Shown one piece after another: positions 1 to 5,244 of a stretch of 5,817 bases of DNA. The DNA is from Dehalococcoidales bacterium (GTDB lineage: Bacteria > Chloroflexota > Dehalococcoidia > Dehalococcoidales > UBA5760). The notes beneath the pieces are model-generated. The model was given only the letters and a program-made list of their open reading frames with translations. It ran no database searches and was not told the origin of the DNA. The position numbers and the translations under genes are program-made. The first letter of the stretch is position 1. Each line of letters starts with the position of its first letter. The DNA lies in contig JAFGFP010000013.1 in the NCBI GenBank assembly GCA_016931015.1, forward strand, positions 1 to 5,817, in the 5' to 3' direction.

Positions 1-429
1 CGCTACCCGGTGGTGGACGTAAAAGCGACCCTCTACGACGGCAGCTTCCACCCGGTGGACTCGTCCGATATCTGCTTTAAGATTGCCGGGGCCGGGGCCC
101 TGAAGAAGGGCCTGGCCGAGGGAAACCCCATCCTGCTTGAGCCGATAATGAACATCCGGGTGCGGGTGCCCGAGGACTTCACCGGCGATATCATCGGCGA
201 CCTGAACGCCAAGCGGGCCCGGGTGCAAGGCATGAACCCCGAGGACGGCATAAACGTCATCGAGGCCCAGGTGCCGCAGGCCGAGATTGTGCGCTACGCT
301 ATCGACCTGAAGTCGATAACTCAGGGGCGGGGAAGCTTCACCGCGGAGTTCAGCCACTACGAGGAGACGCCACCCCAGATAAGCCAGCGCATTATCGCCG
401 AAAGACAGACGGAAAAGGAAAAGAGTTAA
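1..429 (+). CDS. Elongation factor G-like GTPase, C-terminal fragment (domains IV-V)
   Basis: This is the last 142 codons of a gene that begins before the window; the frame is open from base 1 and ends at TAA 427-429. A GTG at position 10 is an internal valine, not a start. The fragment reads as the end of EF-G domain IV (YPVVDVKATLYDGSFHPVDSS, then FKIAGAGALKKG) followed by domain V (LLEPIMNIRV, GDIIGDLNAKRARVQGM, IDLKSITQGRG, FSHYEETPP). EF-G drives ribosomal translocation and, with RRF, ribosome recycling. The PPQISQRIIAER ending and the YDGSFHPVDSS form resemble the EF-G-II or 'EF-G-like' paralogue group more than canonical fusA, from memory of the family. The G domain lies outside the window, so GTPase motifs cannot be checked. 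It converges tail to tail on prmC with 28 bases between stop codons. Confidence 0.93.
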   Translation, partial: RYPVVDVKATLYDGSFHPVDSSDICFKIAGAGALKKGLAEGNPILLEPIMNIRVRVPEDFTGDIIGDLNAKRARVQGMNPEDGINVIEAQVPQAEIVRYAIDLKSITQGRGSFTAEFSHYEETPPQISQRIIAERQTEKEKS

Positions 430-457
430 CCGGGTTCTCTCCCTCTCAGGCCCCGGC

Positions 458-1333
458 TCAGGATAAAAGCCCGGCGAGACGCTTTGCACCGGCGGAGAGC
501 GGCATCAAGCCTACCACGCGCTCGATACCAGCCAGGTCAGGGGTAATCTCAATATCAGCCTCAGGGAAGAGGCTAAGTAGCAGCTTGGCTACGGCTTGGC
601 TTTGACCCATACCCACCTCCAGAAGCAGCCCGCCCCCGGGACGAAGCTCCTTACTCAACCCCCGGCACAAGGCCCTTATCTTATCCAGCCCGTCACCACC
701 TCCGGATAGCGCCAGGGCCGGCTCGAAACCGGCCAGGCCCTTCGAGGAGACCTCTTCTTCCCTGACGTAAGGGAGATTAGCCACTATCAGGTCAACCGGC
801 TCCGGCAGGGGACTGAGCAGGTCTCCCTTAAGGAGACAGACCCTGTCCTCAACGCCGTGCCTCCGGCAGTTAAACCGGGCCACCTTAAGGGCCGGCGCCG
901 AGACATCGGTGGCGTAGATTCTGACCTGAGGCAGGTTTAGCGCCAGGCTGACGGCCACGGCCCCGGAACCGGTGCCGATATCGGCGATGGCGGCCATATT
1001 TCGCTCCCCGGCCAGGGCTAAGGCCCTCTCTACCAATAGCTCGGTCTCCGGGCGGGGGACTAAGACACTTTGGTCAACGTAGAAATCGAGCCCGTAGAAC
1101 TCACGGTGCCCGGTGATGTAGGCTAGCGGCTCGCCGCTCAGGCAGCGCTCGATGAGCCGCCCGAAACCGGCTTCTTCCCGTGGGGCTAGCTCGCGCTTGA
1201 GCTCCTGATAGAGCCGAACCCGGCTGATGCTTAAGGCATGCCTCAGTAGCAGCTCGGCGACCAGCCGGGGGTCTTCGATACCGCGACTCTCAAATGTGGC
1301 CGCTGCCTCGCGCAGGGCCTGCGCTAGGGTCAT
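458..1333 (-). CDS. prmC: Peptide chain release factor N5-glutamine methyltransferase PrmC (HemK)
   Basis: PrmC uses SAM to methylate the glutamine of the GGQ motif in RF1 and RF2, which raises peptide release efficiency; it is cytosolic. The 291-residue length is normal for the family. The N-terminal helical release-factor-binding domain covers about residues 1-85 and contains GEPLAYITGHREFYG (67-81), followed by the VLVPRPETE block (90-98). The SAM-binding motif I is ADIGTGSGAVAVSLA (about 117-131). The active-site tetrapeptide is NLPY at 186-189 where NPPY is usual. EPALALSGGGDGL follows at 204-216. About a dozen residues after VGLMPL form a short C-terminal tail. The ATG (1333-1331) overlaps the prfA stop as ATGA and has a GAGAGG ribosome-binding site eight bases upstream (1347-1342), so translational coupling to prfA is likely. 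Identification is secure from motifs and from pairing with prfA. Confidence 0.97.
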   Translation of the reverse strand: MTLAQALREAAATFESRGIEDPRLVAELLLRHALSISRVRLYQELKRELAPREEAGFGRLIERCLSGEPLAYITGHREFYGLDFYVDQSVLVPRPETELLVERALALAGERNMAAIADIGTGSGAVAVSLALNLPQVRIYATDVSAPALKVARFNCRRHGVEDRVCLLKGDLLSPLPEPVDLIVANLPYVREEEVSSKGLAGFEPALALSGGGDGLDKIRALCRGLSKELRPGGGLLLEVGMGQSQAVAKLLLSLFPEADIEITPDLAGIERVVGLMPLSAGAKRLAGLLS

Positions 1334-2406
1334 ACCAGTTGCCTCTCTAACTGCTTTGCCTGGTCGTCGGTAGCCAGGGCGTCGATAAGCTTATCGAGCT
1401 CACCCTCCAGCACCTGGGGCAGGTTACGCAGGCTGAGACCGATACGGTGGTCGGTAATCCGGTCCTGCGGGAAGTTATAGGTTCGTATCTTCTCCGCCCG
1501 GTCGCCGCTACCCACCTGGGAACGGCGCTCGCTGGTGATGGCCTCTTCCTGCTTACGCCGCTCTATATCCAGCAGCCGGGCGCGGAGCACCGCCATCGCC
1601 TTTTGCCGGTTCCGAAGCTGGGAGCGCTCGTCCTGACAGGTGGTTACGATACCGGTCGGGAGATGGGTAATACGCACCGCGGTGGCCACCTTGTTTACAT
1701 TCTGGCCCCCCGCCCCGCCGCTATGGAAGATGTCCGTCCTTAAGTCGTCGGGGTTAATGGATACCTCCACCTCGGCCGCCTCGGGGAGAACGGCCACGGT
1801 AGCCGTCGAGGTGTGAATCCGGCCCGAAGACTCGGTCACCGGCACCCGCTGCACCCGGTGGACGCCGCGCTCGTACTTAAGGCGGCTGAAGGCGCCCTTA
1901 CCCTTAACCTCGAAGACGATTTCCTTAAAGCCGCCGATTGAGCTTTCGTTAACGTCGACAATATCCACCGCCCAGCCCTTTGCCTGAGCGTAACGGCTGT
2001 ACATGCGGAAAAGGTCGGCGGCAAACAGGGCGGCTTCGTCGCCCCCCGCTCCGGCCCGAATCTCCATGATAACGTCCCGCTCGTCGTTGGCATCCCGGGG
2101 CAGAAGACCCAGCCTGAGCTTGGAGAGCAGGCTCTCCTGTTTGGCTTCAAGGGTCTCTATCTCCTGCTTAACCAGGGCCCTCATCTCCTCGTCCAGGTCG
2201 TCGCTCAACATGGCCCTGGTCTCCTCAAGCGACTTAACAGCCGCCTTATACTGCTGGTACTTGGTCACCAGGTCTTCGACGCCGGCCCTCTCCTGCGCCA
2301 GCGCCTGAAGCCGCTTGATATTCGAGGCTAACTCAGGACGCGCCATCTCGTCGGACAGCTCCTGATAGCGCTTCTCAATTTCGGCAAGCCGTTCTAGCAT
2401 ACCCAT
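1330..2406 (-). CDS. prfA: Peptide chain release factor 1
   Basis: RF1 recognises UAA and UAG in the ribosomal A site and triggers hydrolysis of peptidyl-tRNA. All landmarks are present. There is an N-terminal coiled-coil region (about 1-100), then EIRAGAGGDEAALFAADLF (115-133), the stop-codon reading tripeptide PVT at 189-191 (the PxT signature of RF1, as opposed to the SPF of RF2), and the catalytic GGQ at 233-235 within SGGAGGQNVNKV. The C-terminal QVGSGDRAEKIRTYNFPQ block follows at 297-314. The 358-residue length is typical. Two starts are possible: ATG 2406 (MGMLERL) and ATG 2400 (MLERL). The second matches the usual RF1 N-terminus, but the first has a GGTGAT Shine-Dalgarno-like element six bases upstream, so I keep it. 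It is the first gene of the prfA-prmC pair, with a strong extended -10 just upstream. Confidence 0.98.
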   Translation of the reverse strand: MGMLERLAEIEKRYQELSDEMARPELASNIKRLQALAQERAGVEDLVTKYQQYKAAVKSLEETRAMLSDDLDEEMRALVKQEIETLEAKQESLLSKLRLGLLPRDANDERDVIMEIRAGAGGDEAALFAADLFRMYSRYAQAKGWAVDIVDVNESSIGGFKEIVFEVKGKGAFSRLKYERGVHRVQRVPVTESSGRIHTSTATVAVLPEAAEVEVSINPDDLRTDIFHSGGAGGQNVNKVATAVRITHLPTGIVTTCQDERSQLRNRQKAMAVLRARLLDIERRKQEEAITSERRSQVGSGDRAEKIRTYNFPQDRITDHRIGLSLRNLPQVLEGELDKLIDALATDDQAKQLERQLV

Positions 2407-2413
2407 AACTACA

Positions 2414-2433
2414 TCACCGGGAATATTATAGCA
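2414..2433 (-). promoter_or_regulatory. Extended -10 promoter of prfA-prmC
   Basis: On the minus strand the sequence TGCTATAAT (2433-2425) is a perfect sigma70-type extended -10 element (TGn plus TATAAT). No good -35 is visible 16-18 bases upstream (the region reads AGCCCC), which is acceptable because an extended -10 can compensate. Transcription would begin near 2418, only about 12 bases before ATG 2406, so the leader would be very short and the GGTGAT ribosome-binding site (2418-2413) would sit at the extreme 5' end. This is a sequence-pattern call only. Confidence 0.55.
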
Positions 2434-2455
2434 CAGGCACGTAGAGGGGGGCTAA

Positions 2456-2471
2456 GTAAGAAGCTGGCTGC
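2456..2471. repeat. Direct repeat flanking the GNAT gene, left copy
   Basis: The 16-base sequence GTAAGAAGCTGGCTGC matches 2987-3002 at 15 of 16 positions in the same orientation (one T/C difference at the tenth base). The two copies start 531 bases apart and bracket the low-GC acetyltransferase gene, with no matching continuation on either side beyond isolated bases. It could be a duplicated target or recombination site, or a copy of a dispersed intergenic repeat. The window alone cannot separate these. Confidence 0.6.
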
Positions 2472-2479
2472 GAAATGCG

Positions 2480-2521
2480 AATGTATAATGGGCACCATCC
2501 TACAGTAGCTCAGTATACATT
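2480..2521. repeat. Inverted repeat spanning the GNAT stop codon
   Basis: AATGTATA (2480-2487) and TATACATT (2514-2521) are perfect 8-base inverted arms with 26 bases between them. Inside are two further small complementary pairs, ATGG/CCAT (2488-2491 with 2495-2498) and CTA/TAG (2500-2502 with 2506-2508), so a branched fold is possible. The right arm encodes the final residues of the GNAT protein. A run of six T (2520-2525) follows on the plus strand only, which is the wrong direction for ending the GNAT transcript. The arms are AT-rich and the loop is long, so function is uncertain. Confidence 0.4.
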
Positions 2522-2946
2522 TTTTGAAACCTGATGCCATGCTTTGTAAAATCTTCGTGCTCCAGGTAATCCCCCACTGGCTTAAAGCCCAATTTCGCGT
2601 AGAAGCCAACCGAATCGTTTCTGGCAAAGGTCTGAATCTGAAGTGGGGCTGCTTCCCGAACGAGCTTAAACAGTTCTTCGATAAGCAGCTTACCGACCGA
2701 TTTCTTTCGATAGTCTTGTCTAACAGCCAGGTGACGAATTTCGATTTTCTTTTCAGAAAGCCAGTTAGCTACCAGCGCCCCGATTGCAGCATCGCTATCA
2801 ATGGCGATAAGTTCGATTTCAGGACTGTCCAGCCTGAACGTCTTGCGGATATCGCGTGGAAGGTTAAGTGGTTTCCAGAGGACATCCCAGAGTAACCGGT
2901 CTAACTCCTCTTTTTCTTTTTGCGTGGTCGCCGACTTAATCTTCAT
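2500..2946 (-). CDS. GNAT family N-acetyltransferase
   Basis: This 148-residue protein has the size and layout of a single-domain GNAT enzyme, which transfers the acetyl group of acetyl-CoA to an amine; the substrate cannot be told. The acetyl-CoA-binding motif A is IRHLAVRQDYRKKSVGKLL (about 70-88), where strand beta4 (IEIRHLAV) leads into the pyrophosphate loop RKKSVG. The consensus R/Q-x-x-G-x-G/A has serine (S83) in place of the first glycine. Motif B is NDSVGFYAKLGFKPVGDY (110-127). The ATG at 2946-2944 has no visible Shine-Dalgarno sequence, but an extended -10 lies close upstream. The gene is about 47% GC (198 of 420 bases counted over 2521-2940) against about 60-70% in sampled neighbours, and it is flanked by a direct repeat, both suggesting recent acquisition. 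The protein is cytosolic, with no signal peptide or membrane segment. Confidence 0.88.
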   Translation of the reverse strand: MKIKSATTQKEKEELDRLLWDVLWKPLNLPRDIRKTFRLDSPEIELIAIDSDAAIGALVANWLSEKKIEIRHLAVRQDYRKKSVGKLLIEELFKLVREAAPLQIQTFARNDSVGFYAKLGFKPVGDYLEHEDFTKHGIRFQKMYTELL

Positions 2947-2961
2947 AATAACGCCGGTCGT

Positions 2962-2991
2962 ATTAAATCACAATTGAAAGCAGAATGTAAG
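2962..2991 (-). promoter_or_regulatory. Possible promoter of the GNAT gene
   Basis: On the minus strand a CTTACA hexamer (2991-2986, four of six to TTGACA) is followed after 18 bases by TTTAAT (2967-2962, five of six to TATAAT). The bases TGA directly before TTTAAT give an extended -10. Transcription would begin near 2955, about nine bases before the ATG, leaving no room for a ribosome-binding site. The -35 overlaps the right copy of the direct repeat. It is a pattern match only. Confidence 0.4.
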
Positions 2992-3002
2992 AAGCCGGCT
3001 GC
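2987..3002. repeat. Direct repeat flanking the GNAT gene, right copy
   Basis: GTAAGAAGCCGGCTGC is the partner of 2456-2471, with a single mismatch. It lies 17 bases beyond the stop codon of the DUF1464 gene, at the point where composition changes from GC-rich to more AT-rich, as expected for an insertion boundary. It also overlaps the possible -35 of the GNAT gene. Confidence 0.6.
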
Positions 3003-3019
3003 CCAAGAAGGAAAACCAG

Positions 3020-4078
3020 CTACGGGCTGTCTACTTTAACCCCTTTGAGCAGGACGTGGTCGTACATGGTGCCGCGGGCGCCCCTAAGCTCCAGAGAGTC
3101 TACGATGCCCCGATACTTGCCGCCGGAAAGCCCCTCCCCGATGATATAGGCCCCCTCCGCCGCCTCCTTAGCGACTTTAGCCCTCCGGCCCACCGGACGC
3201 ACCTTGCCGAACCGAGCTAATCTGGCCTCCAGCGCCCGGTAGATTTCGGGAATCCGGGCCAGCCGCCCGGAAAGGAGAATCTCCCGTGGCTCGGGCACGC
3301 CGACCATCATGGCGGCCACCCTCTTAGTAACACTCTCCAGGAGCATATTCCAGGCGTCGGGGTACCTCTCGGGGTCACGCGCTAACTCCTCAGGGGTCAG
3401 GTCATCGCGCCCGCTGATGTCCCGGGCCCCGCCGCTACAGAGCACCGACTCGGGAAACTGCCCCAACCTCACCGCCAGCTCGGCGTCCATATTACCCAGG
3501 GCGAGAAAACCGGGGCCGCCGGCGGTTCCCCCCAGCCCGTCGACTATCTTACCCCCGCTGACCCCGAGAGCGGCCGTAAAGGCATAGCCGACCTCAGCCA
3601 GGATAAAAGAGGTCTCGCCGTAGTCCAGGCCGTAGAGCTCGGCCTGGTCTCTCAGCGCCAGGGCGGCACAGCAGACCTTATCGGCGGTGCCCATGTCCAT
3701 CTTGTTCGCCTTGCGGTAGCGGGGCACGGTGGGCAGGTGAATTACCCCCGGGGTGAAATAGACCGGAAAGCCGGCTTCCTTCATCCGCCGAACCGCCGCC
3801 CTGATACCCCCACCCAGCGAGACGTTCTTGGCCTCGGAGACCATCAGCGCTAGCTCCCGCTCCGTCATCTCCCCGATTGTGGTTAGCGGCAGGCCGAAGC
3901 CGGAGGGGCCGACAATCATATCCAGGGGCAGCACCCCCTTAACCGCGTCCAGAAAGACATCCGGGTTCCGGGCAACCTCAGCCACCGGCACCGAGGTATC
4001 CAGGATAATCTTATCACCGTCCATGCCGAAGAAATCGAAGCTGCCCGTTCCCGGGTCGATACCGATAACTCTCGTCAC
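3020..4078 (-). CDS. DUF1464 family protein, ASKHA-fold kinase-like
   Basis: The protein (352 residues) matches my memory of the DUF1464 family, annotated in COGs as a predicted butyrate kinase; to my knowledge its reaction has not been shown. The ASKHA (actin/hexokinase/acetate kinase) pattern is visible: phosphate-1 loop GIDPGTGSFD at 6-15, GPSGFGLP at 57-64, conserved-looking KMDMGTADKVC at 126-136, a glycine-rich phosphate-2-like GGTAGGPG at 183-190, and an adenosine-type motif ILLSGRLARIPEIY at 267-280 followed by AAEGAYIIGEGLSGG. This fits ATP-dependent phosphorylation of a small acid or sugar, but the substrate is unknown. It is cytosolic. The start is GTG (4078-4076), supported by the family-like N-terminus and by AAGGAG (4087-4082), although the spacing is short at about four bases. 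Only nine bases separate it from the radical SAM stop, so the two genes are very likely co-transcribed. Confidence 0.85.
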   Translation of the reverse strand: MTRVIGIDPGTGSFDFFGMDGDKIILDTSVPVAEVARNPDVFLDAVKGVLPLDMIVGPSGFGLPLTTIGEMTERELALMVSEAKNVSLGGGIRAAVRRMKEAGFPVYFTPGVIHLPTVPRYRKANKMDMGTADKVCCAALALRDQAELYGLDYGETSFILAEVGYAFTAALGVSGGKIVDGLGGTAGGPGFLALGNMDAELAVRLGQFPESVLCSGGARDISGRDDLTPEELARDPERYPDAWNMLLESVTKRVAAMMVGVPEPREILLSGRLARIPEIYRALEARLARFGKVRPVGRRAKVAKEAAEGAYIIGEGLSGGKYRGIVDSLELRGARGTMYDHVLLKGVKVDSP

Positions 4079-4087
4079 AGTCTCCTT
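4079..4087 (-). promoter_or_regulatory. Ribosome-binding site of the DUF1464 gene
   Basis: The minus strand reads AAGGAGA immediately after the TAA of the radical SAM gene and ends only two or three bases before the GTG start. It fills the whole gap between the two genes, so a ribosome finishing the first gene would cover it, which argues for translational coupling. Confidence 0.6.
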
Positions 4088-5104
4088 TTAGCCCGGTTGC
4101 AGGGGGCAAGCCGGGTCGGCGGCAAACCAGTCCCCGGTGAGCACGAAGGTCCGGGAACGACACCCCATGCAATCGGCCAGATACCGGCAGTCCCGGCAGT
4201 ACCCGGTGCGGCTCTCCGGGTCTTTAAGCCGCTTAAGAAAGGGTGAGGCAAGCATCTCGCTCCAGATTTCTCCCAGGGGCCGCTCATTAACGTTACCCAG
4301 CACCAGCGGGGCGAAGCTACACGGCTTTACCTCGCCGGTGGACTCGATGAAAAGATAGTCGCCCAGGGCACAGGCCGAGGTCGAGGAGATAACAACGCCG
4401 GCGCCGTCCCGAGGCTTACGGGCACTAAGCCCCAGCTCCTTTACGGTCGCCCAGAAGTAGGGCTCGTCGAAGAAGAACTCGACCCCGGTTTCCTGGGCCG
4501 CCCGACAGGTAAGCCTGATGGCCGCCTGGTACTCCTGGGGAGAGAGAAGCTCCTCGGAGTAATCACGGCAGGGCTTAAGACCGATGAGGGTTATCTTGGG
4601 GGCGCCAATCGAGGCCGCCAGGGTAAAGACCCCCGGTATCTCCCGGTAGTTCCGCTTCAGGACGGTGAAGTCGATGGCGCTGAGCAATCCCTCCTGAGCT
4701 AAGTCACGGGTCGCCGCCACCACCTCCCCGAAGCTATCGATTCCCCTTATCGACTGGTAGGTTGCTTCGGCAGCGCCATCGATGCTCACGGCAACCCTTA
4801 CCCCCAGCGGCTTGAGCGCGGCGATAATGCGCGGGGTGAGGAGAACGCCGTTAGTCGTCAGGTGCACCTCGAGCCCCTTCTCCCGCATCAATGCCAGGAG
4901 CTCGAAGAGGTCTTGCCGCAGCAGCGGCTCCCCCCCTTCAACGAGGACCCAGCCGGGCTTAAGCTCGGCTATCTCGGCGATGAGGCTTCGGGCCCGCTCG
5001 GTTGGAAGCTCTCCCTCGGGGACGCCGCGGCAGTGGCGGCAGCTCAGGTTACAGCGGCCGGTTATCGCCCAGTCTACCATGTGGGGAGATTTCATTTCTT
5101 GCAA
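4088..5104 (-). CDS. Radical SAM/SPASM domain protein
   Basis: This is a 338-residue radical SAM enzyme with a complete SPASM extension. The [4Fe-4S]-SAM site is CNLSCRHC (C18, C22, C25), followed by the SAM-contact motif GGEP (57-60), HLTTNG (81-86) and SIDG (107-110). The C-terminal region carries seven cysteines suited to two auxiliary clusters: C245, then G257-x4-C262, then CRDCRYLADCMGC (C303, C306, C312, C315), and C333. Such proteins modify peptides (PqqE- or AlbA-type) or tetrapyrroles (NirJ, AhbC, AhbD). The ending CMGCRSRTF-x2-TGD-x5-DPAC resembles the GGCRAR/TGD/DPxC pattern I recall from NirJ, Ahb and PqqE-like members, but no small precursor peptide gene or heme gene is visible nearby. 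The start is TTG 5104, seven bases after AAGGAG (5117-5112); ATG 5095 would lie 16 bases away and is less likely. Confidence 0.92.
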   Translation of the reverse strand: MQEMKSPHMVDWAITGRCNLSCRHCRGVPEGELPTERARSLIAEIAELKPGWVLVEGGEPLLRQDLFELLALMREKGLEVHLTTNGVLLTPRIIAALKPLGVRVAVSIDGAAEATYQSIRGIDSFGEVVAATRDLAQEGLLSAIDFTVLKRNYREIPGVFTLAASIGAPKITLIGLKPCRDYSEELLSPQEYQAAIRLTCRAAQETGVEFFFDEPYFWATVKELGLSARKPRDGAGVVISSTSACALGDYLFIESTGEVKPCSFAPLVLGNVNERPLGEIWSEMLASPFLKRLKDPESRTGYCRDCRYLADCMGCRSRTFVLTGDWFAADPACPLQPG

Positions 5105-5133
5105 AGAGATACTCCTTTTCAGAGACTACCCAA

Positions 5134-5163
5134 AGTATAGCTTCCGCCCGTCGCCAAAATCAA
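5134..5163 (-). promoter_or_regulatory. Promoter of the radical SAM-DUF1464 operon
   Basis: On the minus strand TTGATT (5163-5158, four of six to TTGACA) and TATACT (5139-5134, five of six to TATAAT) are separated by 18 bases. Transcription would start near 5127, giving a leader of about 22 bases that contains the AAGGAG ribosome-binding site before TTG 5104. The leader length independently supports the TTG start. Confidence 0.5.
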
Positions 5164-5183
5164 ACCTGTACTTGCGCCCGGTA

Positions 5184-5212
5184 TTGTTTCCTAATCCGGC
5201 CTCTGCTATGCT
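5184..5212 (+). promoter_or_regulatory. Possible promoter of the MFS transporter gene
   Basis: TTGTTT (5184-5189) and TATGCT (5207-5212) are separated by 17 bases, and TGC directly before the second box makes it an extended -10. Transcription would begin near 5219, about 26 bases before ATG 5245, with a GAGGT ribosome-binding site (5230-5234) in between. The hexamers are weak matches (three and four of six), so this is tentative. Confidence 0.4.
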
Positions 5213-5244
5213 TTAACCAGCAGCAGACTGAGGTAGCCGGCAGC

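Larger units (their letters stand above)
2407..2499. other. Intergenic region between GNAT gene and prfA
   Basis: These 93 bases hold the prfA extended -10 element, the left copy of the 16-base direct repeat (2456-2471) and the left arm of an 8-base inverted repeat (2480-2487). There is no hairpin followed by a T-run in the minus-strand direction, so readthrough from the GNAT gene into prfA is possible. No small gene is supported here. The rpmE gene that often precedes prfA in other bacteria is absent. Confidence 0.6.
2947..3019. other. Intergenic region between DUF1464 gene and GNAT gene
   Basis: This 73-base gap contains the GNAT promoter candidate and the right copy of the direct repeat. 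The AGCCGGCT core of the repeat is a palindrome but leaves no loop, and no T-run follows it on the minus strand, so I do not call a terminator for the upstream DUF1464 gene. Confidence 0.55.
5105..5244. other. Divergent promoter region between radical SAM and MFS genes
   Basis: These 140 bases separate two divergent start codons and are less GC-rich than the genes on either side. They hold one promoter-like pair in each direction, with the -35 boxes back to back and about 20 bases between them, and a ribosome-binding site at each end. I find no convincing operator palindrome, riboswitch or small gene. Confidence 0.6.

Noticed and set aside
10..12. GTG as a possible start of a separate 139-residue protein
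   Set aside because: The frame is open upstream to base 1 and the bases before the GTG encode the expected EF-G residues (YP of YPVVDVK), so this is an internal codon of a truncated gene.
445..462. CTCAGG repeated twice with six bases between at the prmC stop
   Set aside because: Too short to mean more than chance, and it forms no hairpin.
1447..2308. Several overlapping open frames on both strands within prfA
   Set aside because: All are shadows of the RF1 gene; RF1 motifs are continuous in one frame without frameshift.
2484..2489. Plus-strand TATAAT
   Set aside because: It has no matching -35 and no plus-strand gene downstream; it belongs to the AT-rich inverted repeat arm.
2524..2895. 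Plus-strand open frame of 123 codons opposite the GNAT gene
   Set aside because: It is antisense to a protein with clear GNAT motifs, has no recognisable domain and no ribosome-binding site that stands out.
4782..5216. Plus-strand open frame opposite the start of the radical SAM gene
   Set aside because: It is serine- and arginine-rich, as expected from the reverse of a GC-rich gene, and it overlaps the cysteine motif of a convincing radical SAM protein.
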